Below, in pieces: positions 33,885 to 45,709 of a stretch of 64,000 nucleotides of DNA. Both the position numbers and the translations under genes were made by a program. Location of the stretch: assembly GCF_019320115.1 (NCBI RefSeq), contig NC_089584.1:58524852-58588851 (forward strand). Direction: 5' to 3'. This stretch comes from Miscanthus floridulus (lineage: Eukaryota; Streptophyta; Magnoliopsida; Poales; Poaceae). The notes beneath the pieces are model-generated. The model worked only from the letters and a program-made list of their open reading frames with translations, ran no database searches and was not told where the DNA came from. Within the stretch, counting starts at the first letter, position 1. The number at the start of each line of letters is the position of its first letter.

Positions 33885-34222
33885 TAGATATAGGTTGTTG
33901 TATCTAAACCCTTGAATATCACTTCATCATCATCTTTCTTAGACACAACCACTTCCTTCTCGGTGAACAAGCATTGAAAGCCAAGACCACACAATTGACC
34001 AATGGATAGCAAGTTGAAGCTCAAAGAAGCTACATATAGCACATTTGATATTGCAACTTTGCCCAATTCTTGAACTTTGCCCTTTGAATTATCACCAAAT
34101 GTTATCCTTTCTTGACCATCTACTTCTTCATCTAGTGAGGTGAACATATGAGGATCACCGGTCATATGTTGAGTGCAACCACTATCAATTACCCCATGAC
34201 TTCCACTGGTCTTGTAGTTCAC
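33885..34222 (-). pseudogene. Protease of the Sirevirus
   Basis: Catalytic loop GVIDSGCTQHMTGD, with ITFGDNSKGKVQELG and SNVLYVASLSFNLLSIGQL, typical for copia retropepsins. It is open for 112 codons. The frame to gag is broken near 34230. Confidence 0.88.
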
Positions 34223-36607
34223 CTACACATAAGAGATCAAGCTTGTTGTTTAGGGACCCAAACTTGATGGGGGGCCTTCACTTTCTCAACTAGTGACTTT
34301 ACAACCCAAATTTTCTTAGGCCTTTTCTTGTTGGGTGGACCTAAGAACATGACTTTCATTTTTCCACTTGAATCATTTTGAAGCATGCTTGGGAAAGGGT
34401 TGTGGTGGTGGAGCTTGACACTCATGGGCAAAGTGACCTTCTTGTCCACACTCAAAACACCTCTTTGGCTTTGGCTTTGACTTGTGTTGTTGTTGATGTT
34501 GAGCTTGAGCCTTCTTCTCTTGATTTGCCAAATACCTAATACCACTTCTATTCATCTTCATGATGGTGTTCATGAGTAGCTCACTTTGGAGATATTGGCC
34601 TCTTGTGAACTTGCTCAAGCCAGTCTTGAGATGTTCTTTCTCCAACTTAAGCTTCTTGTTCTCTTCTTTAAGTTCATCATGATTTTTCTCCATCTTGAGT
34701 CTCTTGTTCTCTTCTTTGAGCTTCTCATTCTCAAGAGCTATATCACAATCATGATCAGGGTTCTCTATCACAATTGTGTTGGTGGTAGATAGCTTTTCAA
34801 GATCTTTCTTGAGCTTCTCATTCTCATTCTTGATCTTGACATACTCATCATAGTTGTTAGACTCAACCACTTGCCTACCTTTGCTACCAAAACCTTGCTC
34901 AATGCTCTCAACAATCAAGTCATCACATGATGTAGCTATATCAATCTTAACAATATTGTTAGTAGCATCATGTGGCTCATTGGATAATAACTCATGAGAA
35001 ACAACAAGATTATCATGATTAACCTTGAGATTTGTGTACTCTTCTTTTAGCATATTATAACTAGTGGTGAGCTCATTATGTATCCCCTCAAGTTTATCAT
35101 GTTTTTCTTTAAGCTCCTTTTTAGAGGATTTGAGCTCCTTGAGTTTGGATGACATAGTTTTATTTTCTTCTCTAAGCTCAACACTAGCTTCTTCCGCTAT
35201 GTCATATTTAGCTAAGAGTGAGTCATTCTCAAGTTCTAGCTTTTCATTTTTAGCTCTTGTCTTTCTAATGATTTTAGTATATTGATTTAGCAACTTGACA
35301 AGATCATCATAAGAAGGTGAATCAAATTCATCATCACTATCACTATCATCATTGCTAGCATGATCATCACCACTACTATCATCATCATTTTGTACCTTTC
35401 ATTCACCCTTGGCCATAAGGCATAGGTGTGTAGAGGATGACGGTGGTGGTGTCGGTGAAGATAGTGAAGAGTCAATTTCAATAGCGGCCACCTTCTTGTT
35501 CTCACTTTCATCATTGGATGAGCAACTCGATGAATCAATATCTATGAGCCAATCACTGATGATGTATGCCTTGCCATTCTTCTTCTTATGAAAATCCTTC
35601 TTCTTGCCATCCTTCTTATATGGCTTGTTTTTCTTCTTCTCATCATCATCTTCATCACTTGAGTCATCTTTCTTGCCCTTGTACTTCTTCTTGTACTTGT
35701 CTTTCTTAGGCTTAGGGCATTGATGAGCTAGATGATCAAGTTCTCCACAATTATAGCAATCCAACTCAGAGATTGGCTTCCTTCTATTGCTAGTGAAGAA
35801 TTTATTCTTCTTGCCATCAAACTTGACACCATTCTTGTTGAGCTTCTTAAGCATCTTGGTGGTTCTTCTCACCATGAGAGCAAGACTTGCATCATCAATT
35901 TCATCATCACTTGAGATCTCATGTTCAACTCTTGCTTTGCCCTTCTTCTCTTTGGTAGCCTTGAATGCCAAGTCTTTCTTCTTGGTGGAAGAAGAGCCAT
36001 CTTGTGGTGTGATGTGTATGTACATCTCATGTGCATTGATCTTTCCTAATATTTGAGTTGGTGTAGCGGTGGAAAGATCACCTTGATGAAGCACGGTCAC
36101 AATATGCCCATATTTGTCAACGGGGAGGACACTCAAGATCTTTCTTATAACATTGGATGGTTGCATTTGTGTGAGTCCAAGCCCATTGACTTCTACAAGA
36201 ACATTCAAGCGTTAATACATCTCATTAGCACTTTCTTTAGGAAGCATCTCAAATTAATTAAGCTTTTTCATAACAAGATGATAGTGTTCCTCATGCTCAC
36301 TCTTGGTTCCCTCATGGAGTGCACAAATGTTTGACCATAATGCATGTGTGTCCTTGTGGTTCCACACACGGTTAAAAATATCTTTGCAAAGGCCTCTAAA
36401 GATGGTGTTTCTAGCCTTTGCATTCCATTTCTCATAATTAACTTCATCGCCTTGAAGGTGTGTGGGATCCTTAGGTTTTGGGTAGCCTTGTGAGGCAGCT
36501 CTAAGAATTCCAACATTTAAAGCTTCTGAATAAGTCTCCATGCAGATTTTCTAATAAGGAAAATCATCTCCCTCAAAGATAGGAGCAGGTCCATCCCCAT
36601 GGGACAT
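34223..36607 (-). pseudogene. Large Gag of the Sirevirus with two zinc knuckles
   Basis: The start is the ATG at 36605-36607 (SHGDGPAPIFEGDDFPY), 38 bases inside the PBS. The first half is the copia gag domain (GDEVNYEKWNAKARNTIF). A first CCHC knuckle lies at 35717-35758 (CYNCGELDHLAHQC), then a lysine-rich and acidic stretch. The second half (about 34600-35290) is one long coiled coil, and a second knuckle (CFECGQEGHFAHEC) lies at 34418-34459. Stops occur near 36549, 36249, 36214 and 35399, plus a frameshift near 34375. Long coiled-coil gags are a Sirevirus trait. Confidence 0.88.
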
Positions 36608-36645
36608 CTTTCTCAAGGCGATTAAGCCTAATTTAGCAAGCATGA

Positions 36646-36658
36646 GGCTCTGATACCA
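36646..36658 (-). other. Primer-binding site of the Sirevirus
   Basis: TGGTATCAGAGCC on the minus strand, complementary to initiator methionine tRNA, two bases after the LTR end. Confidence 0.92.
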
Positions 36659-36660
36659 AT

Positions 36661-38295
36661 TGAAAGGATCAAGATGCCCAAGAGGGGGTGAATTAGGCTA
36701 ATTCTAAAATTCTTTGCAATAATTAAACCCTACACTTAGCCCACTTCACCCTTTGTGCCTAGAATATGTTTCTATTGTTGTACCACACAAAAGTTTTGCA
36801 CCCTAGGTTCCAATCCTACACTAGCATGGTAATTCTAGGAATGTAAAGACAAGAAATGAATTGCTCAAATGTAAATGCTCAAAGTAAAGAGAGGGAAATG
36901 AACGCGGCGATGTTTTCCTGAGGTATCAGAGAGTCGCCACTCCCCACTAGTCCTCGTTGGAGCACCCATGCAAGGGTGTAGCTCCCCCTTGATCCATGCA
37001 AGGATCAAGTGCTCTCTATGGGCTGATTCTTTGACACTCCGTCACAATGAATTGCTCACAACCGCTCACAACTTAAGTCGGGTCATCCACGAGCTCTGCT
37101 GGATGATCACCAAACTCCCAATCACCACCAAGCCATCTAGGTGATGGCGATCACCAAGAGTAACAAGCAAAAACTCTCACTTGACCATGAGAAGCCTAAT
37201 GAGAAAGGTGGATGCACACTTGCTACTCTCCTTGCACTAATGAGGACCTTAGTCTTGGATTCTCAAATCTCAATCACCTCACTAGGCTCTTGCTCTCTCT
37301 TGCACTCTCAAGGTGTTTCTCAGCTGAACAAATGGGCAAGAGTACTCCCTTGGATGAGTGGAGTAAGTATTTATACCCCCTCATTCAAAACATAATGTTT
37401 GGGGGCTGAGCTAGCATTCTACGAGGTGACCGAATGCTCCGGACTAGGTGACTAGACACGCCAGTTAGTTATACCCGCAAAGAGCTGTTATGCTCTAACC
37501 GGAGGCTAACCTCCATCCAGTCAGCACTGACTGGACGTGTTCGGCCAAGAAAAACACGCTCTGGAACCTTACTAATGTTGATCAGATGCTAGAACCTAGA
37601 GTCTGGTCACTTCGCTATTCAGCGTCCGGCCAGTTACCGGATCCTGACCAATGTTCCGTCATCACTGACCGAACACGTCTGGTCAAGAAAATCCCTCTCT
37701 GGAACCTCTCTGGAGTTGACTAGATGCAGGCTCCCAGCGACCAGTCACTTTTCACTCAGCGTCCGGTCGTAGCCAGATGACTGTAGTTGATCAAATGAAC
37801 TGACCAGACTCACCCTCCAGCGTCTGGTCACAACCAGACCGGCGTCTGGTCAGTCATTTGACCCTCCATTCACTTCCAACTCGAAATCCTATGTGAATGA
37901 AGTTTACTCCAAATGATCTTAGGGCTATTCTTGGGCTACCTAGTGCTAGTTTTGATAAGTGTGCACCACACCTAACACACTAGACTCACCTAGGTCAAGC
38001 TACTTGTCCATACCCCCCTTTATAGTGTGGCCAAAGGAAAAAACAAAGTCCTAAACTACTCTAAGTGTCTCTCCAACACCAAATGACGCTTAGAACTAGT
38101 CCGTCCTTAACCTTGACATCCATCCTTTGAAAACCAAAACGATTTCCATTGTTAGGGGCATGGCAACCATGATGGCCCAATCAATTGCCATTACTATGAC
38201 TTAACTCAAATTGCCTCTACAAAACACACGTTAGTCATAGTAATCTAGTGTCATCATTAATCACCGAAACCCAACTAGGGGCCTTGATGCTTTCA
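36661..38295 (-). repeat. 5' LTR of the Sirevirus (1635 bp)
   Basis: Pairs with 24971-26557. It has the same cluster of CCGGAC/GTCCGGTC-type repeats, at about 37425-37860, in a slightly longer version. Many differences between the two LTRs are C/T or G/A changes at CG or CNG sites. Confidence 0.92.
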
Positions 38296-38300
38296 GGGAT

Positions 38301-40296
38301 CACACGCCAGCAACTCCACACGTGGGAGCAGCAAGCTCCATGAAAACCAAGTAGCCCTCAGTACGCATGATGTTCTAGTAAGTTGACCTGCCCGAGCTAG
38401 AAGCAAATAGTCATTCGCTGCTGACCCTACACTTTCGAGAGAAGAAGACAGAGTGAACGACCTCTACAAGAACAAATCCCGTATGACGAGCTCGATGAGG
38501 ATCGAGTCAACAAGAGTAATTCACCAATGTGGCACTTGCCCTCGCTTGAACGACCATGGTAGGTGCATCATCCGCCCAAACAAAACCATCAAAAACTCCC
38601 TAAGGCCCCAAAAACATGAACCACTCGAGATCGTCGGGCGCCTCAGTGCACACTCAAACAGCGTATCAGGGCCACTCCACCCGGGTCTACGGCAACCGCT
38701 CCCCTAGAGGAAGGCCTAGTGGGGAGTGACAAACACGCCGCCCTTCTCAATTGTGGCAGAGCACGCCGTGGTGTGAGGGCATGAATCCCCACATCCAGAT
38801 AATGGCTCAATGATGAGCCTAGCCAAACAAAACAATTCACGAAGGTCAACCACATGGAGATCAAATAGCTTGGGCAAAACCCCTTCATGCCAAGGATCAT
38901 CGAGACAAGTCATTCAAACAACTAACATTGGTAATGACAAAAGGGAAATCAGAAAGTGCAACTCATACATCATAGCCTTGAGGGCCTACGCGTTTGCTGA
39001 TTACAACACTGTCCTAAATATTAGGATCATCGGCTTCTAAAGCCATGAACAAAAACATCTAGTCTGACCCATTATAGGACTAGATGGATCCGAGGTTATA
39101 ATAATCATTGAATCCCCTTTCGCTCAAAATGGACATTTCATGAAGTGGAGAAACCAGTACAAGGTGTCTCTAGCCTTCAAAGCTGCACCATGAGCAGGAG
39201 AGGACTGTCGAAAGAAGCCTCGGGGATGACTGCTTCATGGAGCTCCCTTGATCATCTAAGGAAGAGGAGCCTACCAGAAACTACCCTGACACTACTTTCG
39301 GTAGAACAGGGAAGGAACGCCTAGCGATGAGCCAGCTAGCGGGTCACTGAGTCGATGCTCGAATGCTCCTAGACCCAGAGCCGAGAGCCACGTGCCCGAA
39401 AAAACCATGGGAAAGCCCAGTGGCCTGAGCCTCCCATGATATCGTTCCTCCCCATCTTCGTGGAACTTCTTCTAACACCCATGGAGGACAAACGCACGGC
39501 AAGGTGTGGTGGAGCCCGATCTTCAAAGGTCCCTCCCAGCGATGGCGAAGCCACCAGAATGAACCATGAACCATGATGCTCGATGGAGACAACCATTCTC
39601 TCACTCAGATTGGACATTGGGGAAACTCAGAAGATAGGGGAGAAGTGTTGACAAGGTGCACTGCCCTCTTCTCCCTCAACTTAAGCAGATGTCATGAAGA
39701 CGAAGGTGGAGAATACGGCGGTCGACATTCAAAACGGGCGCAAAACCCAAGACACACTAGCAATCAAGAGGTAGAAGACATGGTAGTTCAGTCTCCCAGG
39801 TGACACAAGACCTAATAGCGGTCATAGGAGGTACATCAAACGCACGCATACACTCTGCCATTTACTAACCACTTTCTCGTAGCATAGGGGAGGTGGCCAA
39901 GCGAAAGACCGAGCGATAGATGCCAACATGGTAACATATCTCAAGTAAGCCTCATACCTTTCACCTTCATTATTCCATTTCAATGCATGCACCTGCATTT
40001 TGCAGCGCACAACCATTCACAAGAGGGCATTGCTAAGACACAATGTGGCTAGGGGAGGCTGATAACCCCCCAGGTTCACACTCCGAGCGACCCTTCGTAT
40101 CTGTGACCCCATGTTGCGCTTAGGAAACCTTCTCTTGGGCCATCCCTTAGAAGGGCTCAAGGCCACAAAAGGGATAGGGGCAGGGAGGAGATGGGCCCTG
40201 TGGCTCTAATCGGTGGTGTGATTCCACATGACCATCTCTCCCTATGTTTGAGTCATCCACTTTGAAGTCTCCCGGGTTGACCCCTTTAGGGGCGGA
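38301..40296. other. Old GC-richer repeat sequence, second segment
   Basis: Continuation of 22803-24970 after the Sirevirus; it ends at the GGCAT duplication of Tekay-2 (40297-40301). No domain, RNA gene or clear repeat is recognised on either strand. Short open frames exist but have no recognisable content. Confidence 0.4.
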
Positions 40297-43200
40297 GGCA
40301 TTGTAACACCCTAGGTGTTTGGCTTCCACTAAATTGCATTTCATTTCATAAACATGTGCATCATCTATCTCATCATGCCATTGTTCTAAAACATGCATAT
40401 GCAACATTTTCAACTGTGTGTGTTTCATACTTGATTGTTGTGAATAGTAATGGTGTAACATGTGAATGCAACATGAATTTCCCATACTTTGAAACATGGC
40501 AATATGGTAGTAATGTGACAAGTATAAAATGACAACAAAGTCATGAAACATGTGAAACATTGCATTGCAACATTTGGGTGAATTGCTTGTTTTGTTGTTT
40601 CATCACATGTGATCATTTGAAATGGTATAACAATTGTGCAAGGTGGTTGATCATGGTCTAATACACCTTAACTACACTTAGGGTAATTGTTTGGACATTG
40701 TTCATGTAGATCAAAATGACAAAATTGCCCTTAAGTGAAGGTTTGACTTGAAATGACCCCTAGAGTGCCACTGTTTGACTAATTCAAAAGACCAACTTAG
40801 AGACTTTGCATGGTTGTGCACTATTTACCAAAGTTGTAGCTAATTTATCAAGGAACAAAAGTTGTTTTATGATCATCTCATGAAAATGGCTAGAACATGC
40901 TCAAACATGGCCCACAAGTCATTATTCCATGCTGATTTCACACTAAAAAATTTGTCTAAGTCATTGATGCCATTTCAGTTTGATTGAGCCACCTTTGGCT
41001 TGATGTAACTTCTGATCCATGGCGAATTAGATGATGGTCCTTGAAAAGAAATTGTAGATGGATGGTAGACCTACATTTTTCATGTACATAGTTTTTGCAA
41101 TGGGTCCATCGTTTAGCCGTGTCGACACGTTGAAATCACGCTGTCAGTCGGTTTCCTTTGTCTGAATGGGTGCTACAGTGACTGGCCGCCATCAGATAAT
41201 AGACGCCGTGTGTGTGCCACCTGTCGCTGGACCTCTGCTCGCGCTGCAACGCACCATGGCCATCCTGGCCCTACTGGCCGTGACTTGAGCACCCCGCGCG
41301 CCTGCCCGACGCACTCGCCAGCTCCATTTGCTTCCCTCTCGCCTTCACCACGCATAGCGCTAAGCCACAGTCGTCCGCCATTGCCGGCCGAACCTTCGCC
41401 CTCGCCTAGCTCACGCGTCCTTGCAAAAACGCGTTGCCTAGTTCGCCTAGAGCCTCGCCGTGATCCCCTCTACCACCTCCACCGTTCAATCGAGTCTTGG
41501 TAAGCGGGTGCTCGTCAATTCTTCGACCGCCGCCATGGCTGACCTCGCCGGAGTTGGCGCTCCACGTGGCCAACTATCCTTGTGCCCTTGCCATCCCTTC
41601 TCTGCCTTGCGCTAGGTGCTATGGATGCTACTAATGCTCATAGGGTCAACCGATAGGGCCAGGACGCTGTAGTCTCACCGGAGCCGGCCATGCCATGGCC
41701 GTGCGCCGCCATGGTCATCACCACCCCTAGTAGCCGTAGCAATAGCATCAATTGAGGGCACTACTAGATGCGCATGGGCAAGGCGAACATCATAGTACCG
41801 CTGACCTCGCCGGAGGAGCCACCGGCGACGAGTTGTGCCGTCGTCTTCCTCCGTTCCCCTGTCTGTCTCTCTATCGCGTGGGGTCCACTTGTTAGTCGCC
41901 GAGCCAAAGGCGGGAGACAGCTTGGGCTGCGCCGTGTCTGGGCCGCACTAGCGCCTGCGTACACGCGTGTTGTGGGCCGCCATTCTTTCGGGCCGGCCCA
42001 GTAGCTGAGATTGGTTTTCTTATTTGTGTTTTGTTTTATTCTTTTCACTGATTTGTGTATATATTCAAAAATATGTAGCTTTTAGATGGTAGATCCAAAT
42101 GATGTGGTTCTAATTTTGTTGAGTTCATGGTAATGTCTAGTTTTTATTAAAAATATAATCCATGCCATGTTTTGTTATGAAAATGGGAGTTTCTATTTAT
42201 CTCTTTTAATCATGCAAGAAATAGGGGTAATTATATCTTTTTCTAGGTAGCTCCAAATGGCATGAAATTTTTATGGTGTATTGCTCATATCATGAATAGC
42301 TTGTAGTTAAATTTTATATATTTTGGACACTGTATGTAGGAGATAGAAAATTCACTTGTTTGCATGGATGGATCTTGTGTGAATTTTCATAATTTTTCTA
42401 TAGATCTAGTTAGGGTAAAATTTGGTGAGTACTGTTCTTATGCTAGAATGATGCTAGGAAAAGTTAGAAATCTGTTGCTTGACACTTTTCAATAGGGTTT
42501 CCTAATTATGCTAAAAATAGACATGCCACTTGTTATTTTGGGTACAGCAAGTTCTGCTTGCCCAATGGCTTTGAAATTTTTATGGTAGTCTATGTGAAGC
42601 ATGAGATAGCTACTGTAATTTTTGTAGATTTTTCTGAATAGTTTTACTATATATTGCGTTAATCACCTAATTAACTAAATAAATTTGAAAAGATTTTAAA
42701 TAATTTATTTAGAAGTTGGCACTATACTTTCTAATGTTTCTCTAGTATGCAAAACATGTTGGTAAACTTGGTTTGGTCCAATTATGCTTTTGCATCATCA
42801 TTAAATAATAAAGTTAGTAACCCTGTCATTCTGGACAGATTCTAGGTTTACTGGAATTCGAATTGGTTAACGTAAGAATCATGCTTTGATGTTTACAGAT
42901 GATTTGTAGAGAATTTCATAAGCTTTCCAGAATGTCCTCATGCAAGTCATTTGGATTTGTAGGACTCTTGTTGTGATTGAATTAAGGGACTACCCGTGTG
43001 CATATGAAACTTTAACTATTGTTTAAAGTATGCCTTTACTATTTCTAAGTTGTGGTAATGTTCCTAGGTGTTAGGCCTTTAACGGAAGATGAGCATCTTT
43101 ATCTTAGGTTATGCAAGTTAGGTAAGCTGATCCTGTTCTTCAAGTTAAGTTAGATACATGTTTTAAAGTGATTTGAATAGAGCTATTCTAAATCGGTAAA

Positions 43201-43311
43201 CGAGTGTCCAGTGATGTTGTCATTAAAACATTTACTTGATTCATTCATCATGATCATCATGTCATTCCTTATGCATCCATGATATTTGTCTTGTGCATCG
43301 GCATGCAATAG

Positions 43312-43464
43312 GTGTACCAGAAGGAGTGGCCCTGCTGGAATTTGAGGAACCGAGCGAGCAGCAGCAGCCGACACTGGAGGTTCAGGAGGTGCAGCCTTCA
43401 GAAGAAGTGCCAGACGAGGTCACCATTGAGTGCCCGGATCACCATCCTTGCAACTTTGTGAAAG
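43312..43464 (+). CDS. Putative internal exon of an LTR-embedded gene (Tekay-2, 5' LTR)
   Basis: 153 nt between the acceptor TGCAATAG and the donor AAAG|GCAAGC, a GC-type 5' splice site. The frame is open throughout and encodes an acidic, glutamine-rich peptide with ALLEFEEPSEQQQP and EVPDEVTIECPDHHPC. Two leading bases and one trailing base set its phase. The solo LTR has a 153-nt block of the same phase with TLLEFDE and EELPECPNHRP. No start codon is found in this exon; an upstream exon in the GC-rich block ending at 41499 is possible but unproven. Confidence 0.5.
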
Positions 43465-43674
43465 GCAAGCCCCAGAGCATATTAAGCCTCCTAATTTTCG
43501 AAATGCAGTTATAGTATTATTGTTACATATATATATTGTTGCATTAAGTTTAGGTGTTGGATGCAAACACTTGCTGCATTGGTTATCCAATCCTTGTCCA
43601 GATATTGATACCCTAAATCCTATGTAGCTCAGGCTCGTGTAGTGCTTAGCCTTGCTTAAACATGGTAGAAGTCA

Positions 43675-43691
43675 GGTGATTTCCTGTCACC
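43675..43691. other. Conserved 17-nt interrupted palindrome in the LTR intron
   Basis: GGTGATTTCCTGTCACC, with complementary GGTGA and TCACC arms. It is conserved at the matching place in all LTRs of this window. Confidence 0.6.
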
Positions 43692-44534
43692 TGTAAGATA
43701 TAGGAAGATACATATGGCATTGTTGGCTATATTTGCTATCGTGGAAAAGAACCAGTCTTAATTTGAAATAAAGACCGGACGGAGGCTTGCCGTTTTGCAG
43801 TGACTCCATCTATGTCGATTAAGGACTGAATCTTGGAGCCTTTCCTGTTCATGTTGAACGCATGCCTCTCTCTTAGTTGGCTGGGTCTGGAGACCGACCA
43901 CGAAGCCGAGTAGCTCACCTCAGCCCGGGAGTCGATAAGTATAAAGTACGCCTTGGAAGGGAGCCGTAGGCATGAGTCTAAGGGTAGGTGATTTAAAAGT
44001 CCTGATCGTCCTAGTAGAAGGGTAATCCTTGAGAGTATTGGTGCTGATCGAACCCACAAATTTGGTTCCTGAGTTGTCCCAAAGATGACCCACGGCTACC
44101 CTTGCTAAGTATGCCAGGGTGAGAGTTAGGAATACCCCCTCAGCTGAGTTGTAATTCGATTCAAGTCACCGTCTCTCCCGGTTAGTGAGAACTTGATGGG
44201 CTTATCTCCAAAGTAGATACACTAAATAACTTAATGGTTTAGAAATGATGATATGATGATGACAGCCTTATTATACCTGCTATGGTTAATATTGTTTGCT
44301 CCTAATAACTGAGTGCTCTAGTACAGGTGCTAATCTAGTGGATAGGTAAATGATGATAACTTGCTGCTAAGTTTAAATTGGTTACTATATTCATAAGCTC
44401 TTTTATGCATCTATGTCTAGCTAGCCCACCTCATAAGCCTTGCATGACCCTTGGTGTCTTTTATATTCTGGTTTGATGGGTAAGTCTAGCTGAGTACCTT
44501 CTCATACTCAGGGTTTATCTCCCACCTGTTGCAG

Positions 44535-44596
44535 ATGACCAGTTCTACTTTGGTTGCTGCAAGTACTGCCTTCTCCTAGCTAGGGATGAAGACTAG
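44535..44596 (+). CDS. Putative last exon of an LTR-embedded gene (Tekay-2, 5' LTR)
   Basis: Follows the acceptor CCACCTGTTGCAG. It enters in the phase that the 43312-43464 exon leaves. It encodes DQFYFGCCKYCLLL and ends RDED and TAG. The solo LTR has the same number of codons with VYHGYCKSC and DEE before its stop. Sequence beyond the stop is noncoding and AT-rich. Confidence 0.5.
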
Positions 44597-44965
44597 ACCA
44601 TTGGGCGCGGTCTCTACTAGTTCTCATACCTGATGATGCTTTTGTGGGACATGACTGACGTCTGGCAATGTATTTGAAACTATGAAGTTATGTACTAAAC
44701 TATGTTGCTTCCACAAATTCAAACTTGGTTTGTAATATTTATTTGAACTTTGATGGATGTACTCCGAATGCTACTTGTGAAATGTTGTAACGAATGATAT
44801 GTTGTGTTGAATCACTACGGTCTTGGTTTGTATGTCAAGAGTTGGTTGAAATCCTTCATGATTTCTGCACTACCAGGATTATGGGATCTTAAGTACAGGA
44901 ATTTGATCACTTCGATGATTGTTTTTGTACTTACGTTCTTATGATTTGGTTGGTTCTATTACAGC

Positions 44966-44983
44966 TGGCATCAGAGCAAGATT
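44966..44983 (+). other. Primer-binding site of Tekay-2
   Basis: TGGCATCAGAGCAAGATT, two bases after the LTR end; it matches the initiator-methionine-tRNA site TGGTATCAGAGC with one change. Confidence 0.85.
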
Positions 44984-45709
44984 CGACACTAAACATGTCA
45001 TTTGTGTATTTAAAACAAAGGTATTTGTGAAAATCCTAAATTAAAATACTAAGTATTGCCAGTGGTCATATCCCTTATGCCCAAATAAGGACTCTTAGGT
45101 GGCTTATTAAAGTACTAACTTGGGGGTTCCTGCTTGTTTTTGTTTCGTCATCCATACGGCATGCTATTGTATGGATGCCATCCGCTTGGGTGGTAATGTA
45201 TGGATCAAAATACCTCTACGCTCTGGTAAGTGGGAGTTGTGAGAGCATGACCGTCCAACTGTCGGTCTAGGGGAGAGTAGTTGTGGTTGCTCGCATACTT
45301 ACATGTTCGATCATGTATCTATGAGAGTACTTAAATGTGGGTATCTCTGACGGGTAGCTGTGATACTAGAGTATATGCATCGGGGGATGTATGTATGAAA
45401 GTATTTAGTTTACATGCCTTTTTGGGAAATTATTGGGCTGAAATGAAATTTTCTGTAGGTACACTAACAACATATCGTTGTAGATCAACTAGCTATCGTA
45501 TACGAGGGAACATATGTATGCCACCATATATTTCGCTAGCCATTAAATTTTTCTAGGTTTGTGAGGACGTACGGATTGTGCATGCATCATGTTCAAGCAT
45601 ACATGGCATTTCTTGCATTACTCCCTCCTTAAAAATATGTTTGTCCCGACTAATTAAATTTCGTATCCCTTAAATGATTCTCCTCTTACGTTGCAACTTT
45701 TTGCCACAG
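44984..45709 (+). other. Leader of Tekay-2
   Basis: 726 bases with no domain. It ends in a pyrimidine-rich stretch and TTTTGCCACAG directly before the ATG of the next ORF, which resembles a 3' splice site. Confidence 0.5.

Larger units (their letters stand above)
24971..38295 (-). mobile_element. Sirevirus-type Ty1/copia element, complete but inactive
   Basis: 13.3 kb on the minus strand, flanked by GGGAT on both sides (24966-24970 and 38296-38300). The order is 5' LTR, PBS, large gag with two zinc knuckles and coiled coil, protease, integrase, RT, RNase H, a long spacer, a downstream ORF, PPT, 3' LTR. Integrase before RT marks copia. The large gag, the downstream ORF and the CCGGAC-type repeats point to the Sirevirus genus (Maximus/SIRE). 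Stops in every domain and a broken RT active site make it dead. Confidence 0.92.
40302..44963 (+). repeat. 5' LTR of Tekay-2 (4662 bp)
   Basis: Begins TGTAACACCCTAGG and ends GGTTCTATTACA. It has three zones: an AT-rich start, a GC-rich block at about 41170-42000, and a long AT-rich remainder. The GC-rich block ends in a donor-like CTTG|GTAAGC at 41500. Two exon-like blocks (43312-43464 and 44535-44596) follow, with A/T-rich, poly(A)-signal-like sequence after 44690. Confidence 0.93.

Noticed and set aside
38453..39803. Several open frames of 60-90 codons on both strands
   Set aside because: No recognisable domain, no consistent frame and no conserved partner; they look like chance frames in GC-richer DNA.
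41210..41503. Open frame of 97 codons in the GC-rich LTR block, repeated at 56437-56730
   Set aside because: It recurs only because the two LTRs are copies. Its frame does not join the next exon-like block in phase, and the solo LTR has an unrelated peptide there. I do not call it a protein on its own.
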